37,037 nt of DNA from Lachnospiraceae bacterium. Lineage in GTDB: Bacteria; Bacillota; Clostridia; Lachnospirales; Lachnospiraceae. Below the pieces are notes generated by a model. The model had not been told where the DNA came from. It made no database searches and saw only the letters and a list, made by a program, of their open reading frames with translations. Positions within the stretch are counted from its first letter, which is position 1. Each line of letters begins with the position of its first letter. Both the position numbers and the translations under genes were made by a program. Positions 25,879 through 33,886 of this stretch are shown piece after piece. The stretch covers positions 1 to 37,037 of the forward strand of contig VSNQ01000032.1 of assembly GCA_009774395.1 (NCBI GenBank). Reading direction: 5' to 3'.

Positions 25879-26647
25879 TAGCATGATCCGTCCACACAGA
25901 GGAAAGTGCAGGTTTCAGCTTTGCTGCAAGCACTGTATTATCGTAGCCAAACACCATTACATCTTTTCCTGGCACAATCCCGCGCTTTTTCAACGTTTCA
26001 TAAAAGCCGATTGCCGTATCGTCATTAACACAAAACACCGCCTCCACCTCTGGGAAATTATCTAGCATCTCTTGGAACGCCTTCTGTGAAAATCGGGATA
26101 AACAGCCTGAAACATAGTTTTTTTCGCTATATGGTATACCATATTCTGAAAGTGTCTCAAAAAATGCCTGCTTGCGCTCATACGCATCTGTATTGTCGTT
26201 TGGTCCACCAATCATACCAAACTTTGTAAGCTTTAGACTGTTTATGAGATAACGCATCGCCTCTTGGATACCACTCTTATTGTCATAATTAACACTGCAA
26301 TACCCTTCTAGCTTGGACGCAATCAGTACGCACGGCACCCCCCGATAACTATCCACTAATTCCCGAATTTTAGCAGACGACGCATAACAACCGATGCTGT
26401 CCGCAAGAATCAGCACTGCGTCCAAATTGTCGGTGCGTGCGAAGGAAAATAGTGTATTATACTGGTACTCATACATTATTTCTTTACGTTCTGACAAATC
26501 CCTGTCCAAATACTTTCCCGGCAGAATCACCAGGGTAATCCCTGCATCCTCCGCCTCTTTCATGGCGCCCCTGCACACAGAAACCGTAAAACTATCTGTA
26601 ATCCCGCTTACAAGAAGTCCAATTACAGCTCTTGTCTTTTTTTCCAT
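25820..26647 (-). pseudogene. LacI-type sugar-binding N-terminal part of the broken GGDEF gene
   Basis: This fragment encodes about 255 genuine residues of a periplasmic-binding-protein-like/LacI sensor fold (AVIGLLVSGITDSFTVSVCR, then FGMIGGPNDNTDAYERKQAF and VFCVNDDTAIGFYETLKKRG). There is no HTH and no signal peptide, so it is a cytoplasmic ligand sensor. In this family such domains sit ahead of a GGDEF domain in one protein. The last 20 residues or so before the stop at 25820 are encoded by the inserted element C. ATG 26647 is preceded by AAGGGAG. The complete ancestral gene would be 24248-26647 minus 99 bp. Confidence 0.88.
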
Positions 26648-26848
26648 TTCACTCTCCCTTACATCACATTGTTGTTGTTCGCTTCTCTCAATTTATATTT
26701 TAACATATTTTTTACAATTTTAAAGTTTAAAAAGGCTAAAAATACGAAATTTTCTAAGTATCCTTATTTTTCTTCTGTCTTAATTATCTCTAAAATCAAA
26801 TTCATCCTCTCGGTTCAATAACTGAAATGTTTTTCTTTCACTCTTTCT

Positions 26849-26914
26849 TCACCCAGCTGCCTCAATAACCGTTTTACCGGTTAAGGGTCTTTCATAGCGG
26901 ATGACTATACTTTT
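26849..26914 (-). pseudogene. Second C-terminal remnant of the AAA-ATPase/DUF1703 family
   Basis: The minus strand reads IKKSIVIRYERPLTGKTVIE, then AAG and a stop, resembling the end of DUF1703 proteins. At the DNA level CTGCCTCAATAACCGTTTTA here is a near copy of CTGCCTCAATAATCATTTTA at the end of the adjacent gene. It seems to be the tail of another lost copy, or left over from the deletion that shortened the neighbour. Confidence 0.5.
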
Positions 26915-26916
26915 CT

Positions 26917-28119
26917 TTATACGACTGCCTCAATAATCATTTTACCCCCATATGGATTCCCTTCCCCATATCGGTAGGATTCACTGTTCAGCGCCTCTTT
27001 TGTAATAAAGATATTGAGCAACTTCATCTCAAACATACGGTTTGCAATCGCCACCTGCCCATTCACTTCTTTCAAAAATCCAAACATTTTTCCTATATTA
27101 ATGGGGTTTACATCCACTTCAAAAGGAATCCGCATTCCCTGATACAATATTCCTTCTATTATAGCCTGCAAATCTTTATAAATATCCAACTGTTTCACCA
27201 TGCTTTCAAACAGCGGCGTGCTTTCCTTTAAAATATTTTTTACAGCTTTTGCCACGCCTTGTTTTGTCCATGCCATTTGCGGAGTTTCAAATTCTTTTTC
27301 TTCTGGTAGATCCTCGTCTATGCACTTACATATAGAAGAAACAAGTACAGGGTATCCAGAAGTATAGGCATAAATTTCCTTGGCAACTGCCTGAATATCC
27401 ATACCAATAGGATAATCCGCTTCGTATTCCTCCAGCATTCTGGCAATCTGCTCCGGCAAAAAATGCATTTCTATCTTAAACTTCGCAGCGATATTCCAAG
27501 GACTGTTATACTGATGTTCCGACTCTGGACGCAGTTTTAATTTCAGATTTTTAATATCATACACCCCTGCTAGGATAACAGAATGAAAAATTGGTGTTTC
27601 CTCTCGTTCCAGATAATACCCCCGAAGCTGCGCCAAAAAATCAAGAAACACTTGGTTATTGCTTGCACTGTCCACTTCGTCTATCATTAATATGATAGGA
27701 CGCGGACTGGCTTCGCACAAATTGCTTAAAAAAGTAAAAAGTTCATCCATTTCAAAATCTATATGACTGTTTTTAAAGTCTAACAATTGTTCCTTAATCC
27801 ATTTTTCCTCGTTGGTGTCCGCATCTTTTAACGCTATAAAAAGTTTTTCCACGAATGCATTGGAAAACGTTGTTTCGTCTGTGAATTTTTTCGTCGCCAT
27901 TTTTTGAAAATCAAGAGAAAATACAATATACTCCTTTGCCAAATACTTCCCCAACACCTGCAAGGTTGTCGTTTTTCCGTATTGGCGTCCTCTATTAATC
28001 ACAAAGTAGCTTCCTTCGTCAACATATTCTTCTTTAATCCTTTTTATTCTATCGGCTAGATTCACCATATAGTGTTTCTGCGGCTTGCAGGAACCTGTTA
28101 TGTTAAATCTTTTTCGCAT
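26917..28119 (-). CDS. AAA-ATPase-like protein missing its DUF1703 nuclease domain
   Basis: A 400-residue protein of the AAA-ATPase-like family (PF09820 type). Walker A is GRQYGKTT (44-51) and Walker B is IILMIDEVDSAS (142-153). The family usually continues for about 120-150 more residues into a PD-(D/E)XK DUF1703 nuclease domain. Here the sequence jumps from the linker (NRMFEMKLLNIFITKE) to the terminal KMIIEAVV, so the nuclease domain appears deleted in frame. ATG at 28119 has GGGAGG seven bases upstream. The function of the family is unknown; multiple copies per genome are common in Lachnospiraceae. Promoter at 28163-28191. Confidence 0.85.
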   Translation of the reverse strand: MRKRFNITGSCKPQKHYMVNLADRIKRIKEEYVDEGSYFVINRGRQYGKTTTLQVLGKYLAKEYIVFSLDFQKMATKKFTDETTFSNAFVEKLFIALKDADTNEEKWIKEQLLDFKNSHIDFEMDELFTFLSNLCEASPRPIILMIDEVDSASNNQVFLDFLAQLRGYYLEREETPIFHSVILAGVYDIKNLKLKLRPESEHQYNSPWNIAAKFKIEMHFLPEQIARMLEEYEADYPIGMDIQAVAKEIYAYTSGYPVLVSSICKCIDEDLPEEKEFETPQMAWTKQGVAKAVKNILKESTPLFESMVKQLDIYKDLQAIIEGILYQGMRIPFEVDVNPINIGKMFGFLKEVNGQVAIANRMFEMKLLNIFITKEALNSESYRYGEGNPYGGKMIIEAVV

Positions 28120-28208
28120 TTTGACTGCCTCCCACGATTCGTCCAATACCAAATATAATTATATTTTAGCATTGTATCCGAAAGATGTAAACGGGATACT
28201 GCCGCAAT
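28106..28208. repeat. Promoter and 5' end shared with 33887-33989
   Basis: These 103 bases align without gaps to 33887-33989 with about 13 differences. The block covers the promoter, ribosome site and first codons of the AAA-ATPase-like gene. Confidence 0.85.
28163..28191 (-). promoter_or_regulatory. Sigma-A promoter of the AAA-ATPase-like gene
   Basis: Minus strand TTTACA (28186-28191), 17 bases, TAAAAT (28163-28168). Both boxes and the spacing are kept in the copy at 33944-33972, which supports function. Confidence 0.7.
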
Positions 28209-28352
28209 CAAATAAATAAACACACAAACATAATATTATTTCGTTGAATGATTATCATTATTTATTAAGCGTCAAAGGTTACAATTCAACCTTGCTGAAC
28301 TGCAACGCGTTAGAACTGCTTTTTTAGAATTTACCTTGATTTTTTAGCATAA

Positions 28353-28745
28353 ATGCTATTCTTAACTTACACATTGAAAAAGGCACAGCCACTTTCTTTT
28401 CACAAAAAAATGGGATTTCATGTAATCGAACTTCCTAAATTACCGCCGGAATTAAAAGATAGTGTTGAAACTAATAAAGTTTTTCTACGGGCAAAATTTA
28501 TTAGTTCTGAAAAGAAGGAGGATTTTGATATGATTGCGCAAAAAGACCCTTATATTGAAAGTGCCTACCAGCAGATACAAATTATTAGTCAAGATGAACA
28601 GAAACGTTTGGAATACGAAGCAAGGGAAAAAGCAATTAGAAATCACAATCAAATGACGTTTGAAGCGAAACAGCGTGGTATTGCAATCGGCGAACAGCGT
28701 GGCAGAGATCAGGGCGAATATGATAAAAGTATCTACATTCCTTAA
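28353..28745 (+). pseudogene. Remnant of an Rpn-family PD-(D/E)XK nuclease/transposase
   Basis: The 130-codon frame matches the C-terminal half of Rpn recombination-promoting nucleases. HVIELPKLPPELKDS, FLRAKFISSEKKEDFDMIA, DPYIESAYQQIQIISQDEQK and RLEYEAREKAIRNHNQM are typical. The catalytic N-terminal half is missing and a stop lies directly before the first ATG, which has no ribosome site. The end (GEYDKSIYIP) is not family-like and overlaps the ABC permease stop by 4 bp, so both ends are cut. Confidence 0.8.
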
Positions 28746-30598
28746 TCTGTACGCTTCAACCTATCAACAATCGAAGCTTTACTCATATAACGATATATCA
28801 GGTTTGGTACAAACAAACAAATAAAAAATATAGCACATATCATTATCAACACAGAAACAAAAGGAAACCGAAAATCCATATATTCAAATTGTTTTTGCAT
28901 CTCGTGGAACAATCCATAAATTATAATACTGCCGAAAGTACTCACCAATACAAACGTGTTTACCGCATAAATTCCTCCTTCTGCCATCAATTCTCTTTTT
29001 ATTTGTTTTTCGCTCTCTCCTACGCTTTCCAATAACGCAAATTCATGCTGTCGTGCAAATATCTCTGTTATCATTACACTGATAAAATTGAGGATTCCCA
29101 TTATCCAAAGCATAATGGTGATACTGTTTCCAATAAACGTCAGCGTAGAAACAATCGTTCCTGCTTCCATGCGCGTTTCAATATTGGAATATAGTATAAT
29201 TTTCTTATTATTGTTCAACAATTCCCTAACACTATGAAAAGCCTGCTCCTGGAAATCTTCTTCAATGCCTAACTCTACTTCATAAATAATCGGTGCGGCA
29301 ACCATACTTTTAAGCACTTCATCTGAAATATAAACACAGGGAAACCAATTATAGCTTTTGCCAAAATAATCATTAAATTCTGCTGGCATCAATCCGCCAA
29401 TAGCATATGACAAAGTTTTATTATCAACCATAAATGTCACATTTTGTGTATCCTCATAAGCGCCTCTATTGATATTCCGCAATATAACAAACTCACCTCG
29501 CTCAAATGCCTTTATATCAATAGAATAATCAAGTTCTTTATTTAATTCCAAAATTTCCTCGCTGCTTACCCCATAGATACACCCTTGCGATTTCTGAGTA
29601 TTACCATCACGATCTTTCATGTCCATTTGAATTTTGTAACAATAATTGATATCCATTTTTGCAAAACCAGCTACTTCTCCTAAATCTGATATTAACTGCT
29701 CATTAAATACATTTTCTGCATCGTTTAAAACATAGTTTTCTATTGATGCTGTACGATTTCTTAAATGAATATTGTTATCATTCTGAAATGCTGCCTGCTT
29801 CATAAACATCTCAACATTTGTACTTCCGAGAATTACCGAAACCGCCAAAAATGCCGTCATTCCTAAAAATAAACTACCAAAAACCTTAACTGCGCGCTTT
29901 GGTATACGAATAATATTTCTCCATGCCATTTTTATTGAACTATACTTTGAAGTACCTGATTTTTTGTAAAAATAGCCATACTCCGAAAATTTTACTGCTT
30001 CTACTGGGGATAGCTGTGCCGCCATTTTAACAGGTTTATAAGCACCTACAAGCGTCGTTCCATAAATAAATACTGCTGTAGCAATAAAAACCATGGGATG
30101 AAAAATAATAGCTTGTTCTTCTAACGAAAATTGTGTGTACATTCTAAAAAACATAGGAACAAAAATCTTCGTTGTAAAAATACTCACCATCAATCCCAAT
30201 GAAATTGCAATTATACAAAAGCTTCTTATTTGTTTTAAAATCATTGCTGTAATCTGTTTCTGTGACATTCCAACTGCCTTTAATAATCCATAAAGGCGTG
30301 TATCTCTTGAGAGAGAGGCTGACATGACATTGTTAATAATCAGGAATCCCGCAATTAATACAAATACACCTGACATAAGAAGAATATATATAATGGACTC
30401 TATTTCACGATTCTCTTCGCCCTGTTTCAAGTTCCAAAGATGCTGCTGTTCTATTTGATTTACACACAGGCTGATAATTGTAGCAACGACAAAAGTAGTT
30501 ACAAAAACCGTTATTACAAGCACAATATTCCGATTACAATTGCGCACATTGTTTTTTTCCGCCATTTTTTTTAGCAATGCATTGTCCAATTTTCTCAT
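28742..30598 (-). CDS. FtsX-type ABC transporter permease
   Basis: A 618-residue permease with two FtsX repeats and eight predicted membrane segments (about 26-45, 70-92, 122-142, 163-183, 238-260, 490-512, 543-566, 580-603). The cytoplasmic SRDTRLYGLLKAVGMSQKQI and RQHEFALLESVGESEKQIKR are the characteristic coupling motifs. The loop after TM1 is only about 25 residues, whereas the one between TM5 and TM6 is about 230. Its ATG overlaps the TGA of the ATPase gene (ATGA), so the two are translationally coupled. The substrate is unknown; peptide or lipid export or sensing is typical for MacB/FtsX-type systems. Confidence 0.88.
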   Translation of the reverse strand: MRKLDNALLKKMAEKNNVRNCNRNIVLVITVFVTTFVVATIISLCVNQIEQQHLWNLKQGEENREIESIIYILLMSGVFVLIAGFLIINNVMSASLSRDTRLYGLLKAVGMSQKQITAMILKQIRSFCIIAISLGLMVSIFTTKIFVPMFFRMYTQFSLEEQAIIFHPMVFIATAVFIYGTTLVGAYKPVKMAAQLSPVEAVKFSEYGYFYKKSGTSKYSSIKMAWRNIIRIPKRAVKVFGSLFLGMTAFLAVSVILGSTNVEMFMKQAAFQNDNNIHLRNRTASIENYVLNDAENVFNEQLISDLGEVAGFAKMDINYCYKIQMDMKDRDGNTQKSQGCIYGVSSEEILELNKELDYSIDIKAFERGEFVILRNINRGAYEDTQNVTFMVDNKTLSYAIGGLMPAEFNDYFGKSYNWFPCVYISDEVLKSMVAAPIIYEVELGIEEDFQEQAFHSVRELLNNNKKIILYSNIETRMEAGTIVSTLTFIGNSITIMLWIMGILNFISVMITEIFARQHEFALLESVGESEKQIKRELMAEGGIYAVNTFVLVSTFGSIIIYGLFHEMQKQFEYMDFRFPFVSVLIMICAIFFICLFVPNLIYRYMSKASIVDRLKRTD

Positions 30599-31278
30599 AC
30601 GCAGCCACCTGCAGCTTGTTTGATTTTTCCATCTTCTATACGAATAACATAGTCTGCCAATTTCCCAATATATGCATCATGTGTTATCATTACAATCGTC
30701 TGATGCAGCTTAGAAGATATTGTCTTTATAATCTTTAAAACATCCCCTCTTGTTTGGCTGTCCAGATTTCCTGTTGGCTCATCCGCAAGTAAAATAGACG
30801 GTTTTACCGCCAAAGCCCTTGCAATCGCTACCCGTTGCTGCTGCCCTCCAGAAAGCTGATTGGGAGCTGCTTCGCGTTTATGATCTATTTTTAGAAATTT
30901 CAAAATGGAATCAATGTACTTAGTATCTGGCGTTTTCCCATCCAGTTCAATTGGCAATACAATATTTTCATAAACATTTAAAAATGGGACTAAATTATAG
31001 CTTTGAAAAACAAACCCTACATTTCGCCTTCTATAATATGTAATTTCTTCATTCTTCATTGCTGTTATTTCATGCCCGTCAACAACAATTTTTCCTTCTG
31101 TCGGCTTATCCAATCCGCCCAGCATATGAAGCAGTGTGCTTTTCCCAGAACCTGACATACCAACAATTGCAACAAACTTACCAGACTCTATCTCTAAATC
31201 AATTCCATCAAGAGCACGAACAATATTCGGCTCTTTACCATAATACTTTTTTAACCCTTCCACTTTTATAATTGACAT
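30595..31278 (-). CDS. ABC transporter ATP-binding protein (MacB/LolD type)
   Basis: A 227-residue ATPase. Walker A is GMSGSGKST (40-48), the Q-loop is VFQSYNLVP, the signature is LSGGQQQRVAIARAL, Walker B is ILLADEPTGNLDS, and the switch is ITHD. It is the partner of the FtsX permease. MSIIKVEGLKKYYG at 31278 is the family-like start; an in-frame ATG at 31296 is also possible, and neither has a strong ribosome site. The next gene upstream is the secreted peptide on the opposite strand. Confidence 0.93.
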   Translation of the reverse strand: MSIIKVEGLKKYYGKEPNIVRALDGIDLEIESGKFVAIVGMSGSGKSTLLHMLGGLDKPTEGKIVVDGHEITAMKNEEITYYRRRNVGFVFQSYNLVPFLNVYENIVLPIELDGKTPDTKYIDSILKFLKIDHKREAAPNQLSGGQQQRVAIARALAVKPSILLADEPTGNLDSQTRGDVLKIIKTISSKLHQTIVMITHDAYIGKLADYVIRIEDGKIKQAAGGCV

Positions 31279-31442
31279 TTTATCTATCTCTTTCATATTT
31301 TATAATTTAAATCTTCCATTGATCGTAACGCAACGATTAACATTCTATCTATATAAGAAACAAAATAAATTTTGAGATAAGTACATCTTTGGCTCTTTTA
31401 TCTCCGATGTATTTTAGTCTAACATATTTTCTAATAATCACC

Positions 31443-31498
31443 ATAACAAAAGTGGCGCATTTTTATTATTTCGACAAAAAATGTGCCACTTTTGTTAT
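31443..31498. promoter_or_regulatory. Long dyad between the ABC transporter and the peptide gene
   Basis: ATAACAAAAGTGGCGCATTT at 31443 is mirrored by AAATGTGCCACTTTTGTTAT ending at 31498. The full arms are about 22 bp with one mismatch and a centre of about 11 bp. It sits between divergent genes just upstream of a TATAAT, so it is a candidate operator for the regulator at 31879. It could instead be a MITE or a bidirectional terminator. Confidence 0.5.
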
Positions 31499-31532
31499 AC
31501 ACTTCCCAATTGCTTTACTGTATAATGAATTC

Positions 31533-31686
31533 GTACAGCATTGTATTAACTTGGAAATAATAGGTGCCTGAATTTTGTGCCAGAACAAGGCAGGGAAACA
31601 ATGCGATGGTATCGTTGATTAACAACAATGCACTGCTGGCGCAAAAAACGGGTTTCTATTTCTCGATTCTTAATGCAATGCTGTAC
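31533..31686. repeat. Nested palindromic element D in the peptide leader
   Basis: The outer arms are GTACAGCATTGTATTAA (31533-31549) and TTAATGCAATGCTGTAC (31670-31686). The inner arms are TTTTGTGCCAG (31573-31583) and CTGGCGCAAAA (31636-31646). A third occurrence of the outer arm, TTAATGCGATGCTGTACTA, lies at 21772-21790 at the end of the second chemoreceptor gene. It may be a MITE. Confidence 0.65.
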
Positions 31687-31726
31687 TAATTTCTTTAAAT
31701 ATTTTTTTAATAACGGAGGTTCTACT

Positions 31727-31882
31727 ATGAGTACAAAAAATTTGTTTTCCAAACACTTGCTGGCATTCATATTATGTTTCGCAATTCTTGCTCCATCAAC
31801 ATTAGGTATTGATCCATTAGCACCAGACACGGAGAATATTGCACCTTGTTCTGATAGAGTTGCAATAATAGCTGAATCTTAA
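31727..31882 (+). CDS. Small secreted peptide, candidate pro-pheromone
   Basis: A 51-residue peptide starting at ATG 31727 with GGAGG seven bases upstream. It has a lysine-bearing N-terminus, a hydrophobic core (LLAFILCFAILA, about 10-21) and a likely signal-peptidase region near APSTLG. This leaves an acidic exported tail of about 24 residues (IDPLAPDTENIAPCSDRVAI, then IAES) with one cysteine. I recognise no family. The gene converges on the HTH-TPR regulator and their stop codons overlap by 4 bp, the compact pairing expected of a peptide signal and its TPR receptor. The cysteine is not in an AgrD-type motif and there is no AgrB. A longer frame from 31628 lies in element D. Confidence 0.7.
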   Translation: MSTKNLFSKHLLAFILCFAILAPSTLGIDPLAPDTENIAPCSDRVAIIAES

Positions 31883-33771
31883 ATATCATCACTGTAATAT
31901 TCTTCTATATGTTTTTTAGTAAATTCACATTGCTTATTTCTGCCTAAAAATAAATCAAAGTAATAGGAAGCCTTGATATAAGAAAGGCTTTCTTTATTGC
32001 CAAATTTTCCTTCCCCTAATAAATGCTCCATCCCCCATCCTTTATCGTATAATGCTGTTGCAGTATTTCCTATCTTTTGGGACTGCAATGATAACTTAAT
32101 ACACATATCAGCCAATTGTACCGCTTCTTGATATTCACCAAGATTCCCCAATAAATTTCCTAGATTTCTCAAAGTCAGCTCATATCCTGCCCGATAATGC
32201 CTTAAATCAAAATGCTGCCTCTCATAAAATTTTTTAACAGCTTCCAATAAATCTATTACATACTCCATTTTCCCAACATTTTCGCATGAGTAAGACATCT
32301 CATTAACAGCCATTACCTCCGCTCTCATAAAATGCCATTTTTGTAATTTTTCCTTATCAAGTACTGGAACGGTCAGGTGCAGCGCTTCCTCTAACAGAGT
32401 ATAAAATTCCTGTCCATTCTTTTTTCCTAATGCAAATTGGACTGTTGCTAAATTAGAAAGAAAATACTGTTCTACAAACACATTTTTTGTTTGATTCTCC
32501 TTCTCTAATTGTTCCAATAATATTTCTGCGTCTTTATGTTTTCCAAGATAGGTTAAATTGCTAACCTGTGACGTTATTCTATGATTCTCAGCTTTTCCAC
32601 TTTGTGCTATCAAAGTACAATTTTCTCCAGACCACTTCACTTTCTGAAGCAGCTTCCCAAGCGTCCCCCTTTTTGGAAAAGATGCACCGCTTTCGATTCG
32701 TGACACTGTTACAGGATCACATATCCCCTCAGCCAATTCTATTTGTGTCCAACCCAATCCTTCCCTGCGTCCTTTGATAATATCCTGACACAAATAAAGT
32801 TCACTCATTCCAAAAGAAATATACCAGATCCATTCTAATGGCTCTATTTTATATTCCCGATAACACAGATTCAATGCCTGACAAATGCCCTCCGCTTCCG
32901 ACAGTTGTCTTTGTATGCTTGGTGGTAAATATTCTATTTTACCTCCTGCCTTTTCTATCCATAACGCTCTATATTGTTCTAAAAGTTCTGGCAAATATAT
33001 AATAGAGCCTTGTTTTTGCAAAAGCTGAATTGCCTTTTCGCTATATTGAAGCGCCTCTTTTTGTTTTTTCTGTTTCTGCAATAGCCTAATGAAACGATAC
33101 GCGATCTGCGGATACCATTTCACTCTGTCAGCTTCCTCTACACGCTTCTCCAAATATTCCAGCAGATCCTGATACCTTTCTGTCATTGCAAATTCATCTG
33201 TACTGTCCTCCGAAAGACGTGCATGCAGCAAAGCAAGCGCCAGTTCAAAATAACTTAACCGCTGCGGCTTTATCGGGTAAATCTTCTTATTCCTGCGTGT
33301 AAGATTCCACGCTTCCAAAACTTTTTCTAACAACCTATCTGTTTTTTCACCGTTTTTCCATTTCAGCATAATTTCTGACAGTAGCAAAAACTGCGTGTAG
33401 AGCACACCTTTCGCCTCTGTCTGTTTCCGATAAGCGTCCATCTCATAATAGGCATCATTCTTCTGATTCTGATCTACCAAATCTACAATCTTTTCTTTCC
33501 ATACTATCATATTAAGTTCTTGCTTACTGATTACATAGGAAAACTTTTCCGACGCCACGCCCAGCCGCTGCAGCAGCGCATCCGCAAGCATTTTGTCACA
33601 AAATCGCTCTCCGCTTTCTATTCTCTGCATATAACTGCGCTCACAAATACCCTCGCATATCTGTGTTACGGATAATTTTGTCCTTTTACGCTCATAAGCA
33701 ATAATTCTCCCATATTCATTTTTATATTCACTTTCCTTAACAACTTCCTTTCGCACTATGCTAATCTCCAT
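31879..33771 (-). CDS. Large HTH-TPR regulator with two HTH-TPR halves (RRNPP-like)
   Basis: A 630-residue protein with two XRE-type helix-turn-helix domains, HTH1 at about 21-70 (LSVTQICEGICERSYMQRIE, then SG) and HTH2 at about 330-378 (WTQIELAEGICDPVTVSRIE, then SG). Each is followed by helical TPR-like repeats (about 95-320 and 400-615). The halves share TQI, EGIC and RIESG, pointing to internal duplication and fusion. TPR regulators of the RRNPP class bind short peptides and act as dimers, so this may be a covalent pseudo-dimer (inference). ATG 33771 has no Shine-Dalgarno and follows a perfect hairpin; GTG 33756 with GGAG upstream may be the real start. A likely promoter is 33944-33972. 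Confidence 0.82.
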   Translation of the reverse strand: MEISIVRKEVVKESEYKNEYGRIIAYERKRTKLSVTQICEGICERSYMQRIESGERFCDKMLADALLQRLGVASEKFSYVISKQELNMIVWKEKIVDLVDQNQKNDAYYEMDAYRKQTEAKGVLYTQFLLLSEIMLKWKNGEKTDRLLEKVLEAWNLTRRNKKIYPIKPQRLSYFELALALLHARLSEDSTDEFAMTERYQDLLEYLEKRVEEADRVKWYPQIAYRFIRLLQKQKKQKEALQYSEKAIQLLQKQGSIIYLPELLEQYRALWIEKAGGKIEYLPPSIQRQLSEAEGICQALNLCYREYKIEPLEWIWYISFGMSELYLCQDIIKGRREGLGWTQIELAEGICDPVTVSRIESGASFPKRGTLGKLLQKVKWSGENCTLIAQSGKAENHRITSQVSNLTYLGKHKDAEILLEQLEKENQTKNVFVEQYFLSNLATVQFALGKKNGQEFYTLLEEALHLTVPVLDKEKLQKWHFMRAEVMAVNEMSYSCENVGKMEYVIDLLEAVKKFYERQHFDLRHYRAGYELTLRNLGNLLGNLGEYQEAVQLADMCIKLSLQSQKIGNTATALYDKGWGMEHLLGEGKFGNKESLSYIKASYYFDLFLGRNKQCEFTKKHIEEYYSDDI

Positions 33772-33886
33772 GCCGCTTTAGCGGCTCAAATAGATATGAA
33801 AAACGCTGTCCTTCGCGTTTTTCCTGTGTGAAACTTAATACTTCTTAGCCAATGTCTTTTGCTGCCTTAGAAGTATTTTTCACACT

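Larger units (their letters stand above)
31279..31726. other. 448-bp divergent region between the ABC transporter and the peptide gene
   Basis: No gene was found here. It holds a long dyad (31443-31498), a plus-strand TATAAT (31521-31526) with no good -35 box (suggesting activator dependence), and a nested palindromic element (31533-31686) that would form the leader of the peptide mRNA. Confidence 0.65.

Noticed and set aside
28353..28745. Intact plus-strand gene
   Set aside because: It lacks a ribosome site and the catalytic N-terminus; a stop lies directly before the ATG.
31628..31726. Longer peptide ORF from 31628
   Set aside because: It overlaps element D. The ribosome site and signal sequence mark ATG 31727.
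31727..31882. AgrD-type cyclic lactone autoinducer
   Set aside because: There is no typical C-terminal motif after the cysteine and no AgrB-like protease nearby.
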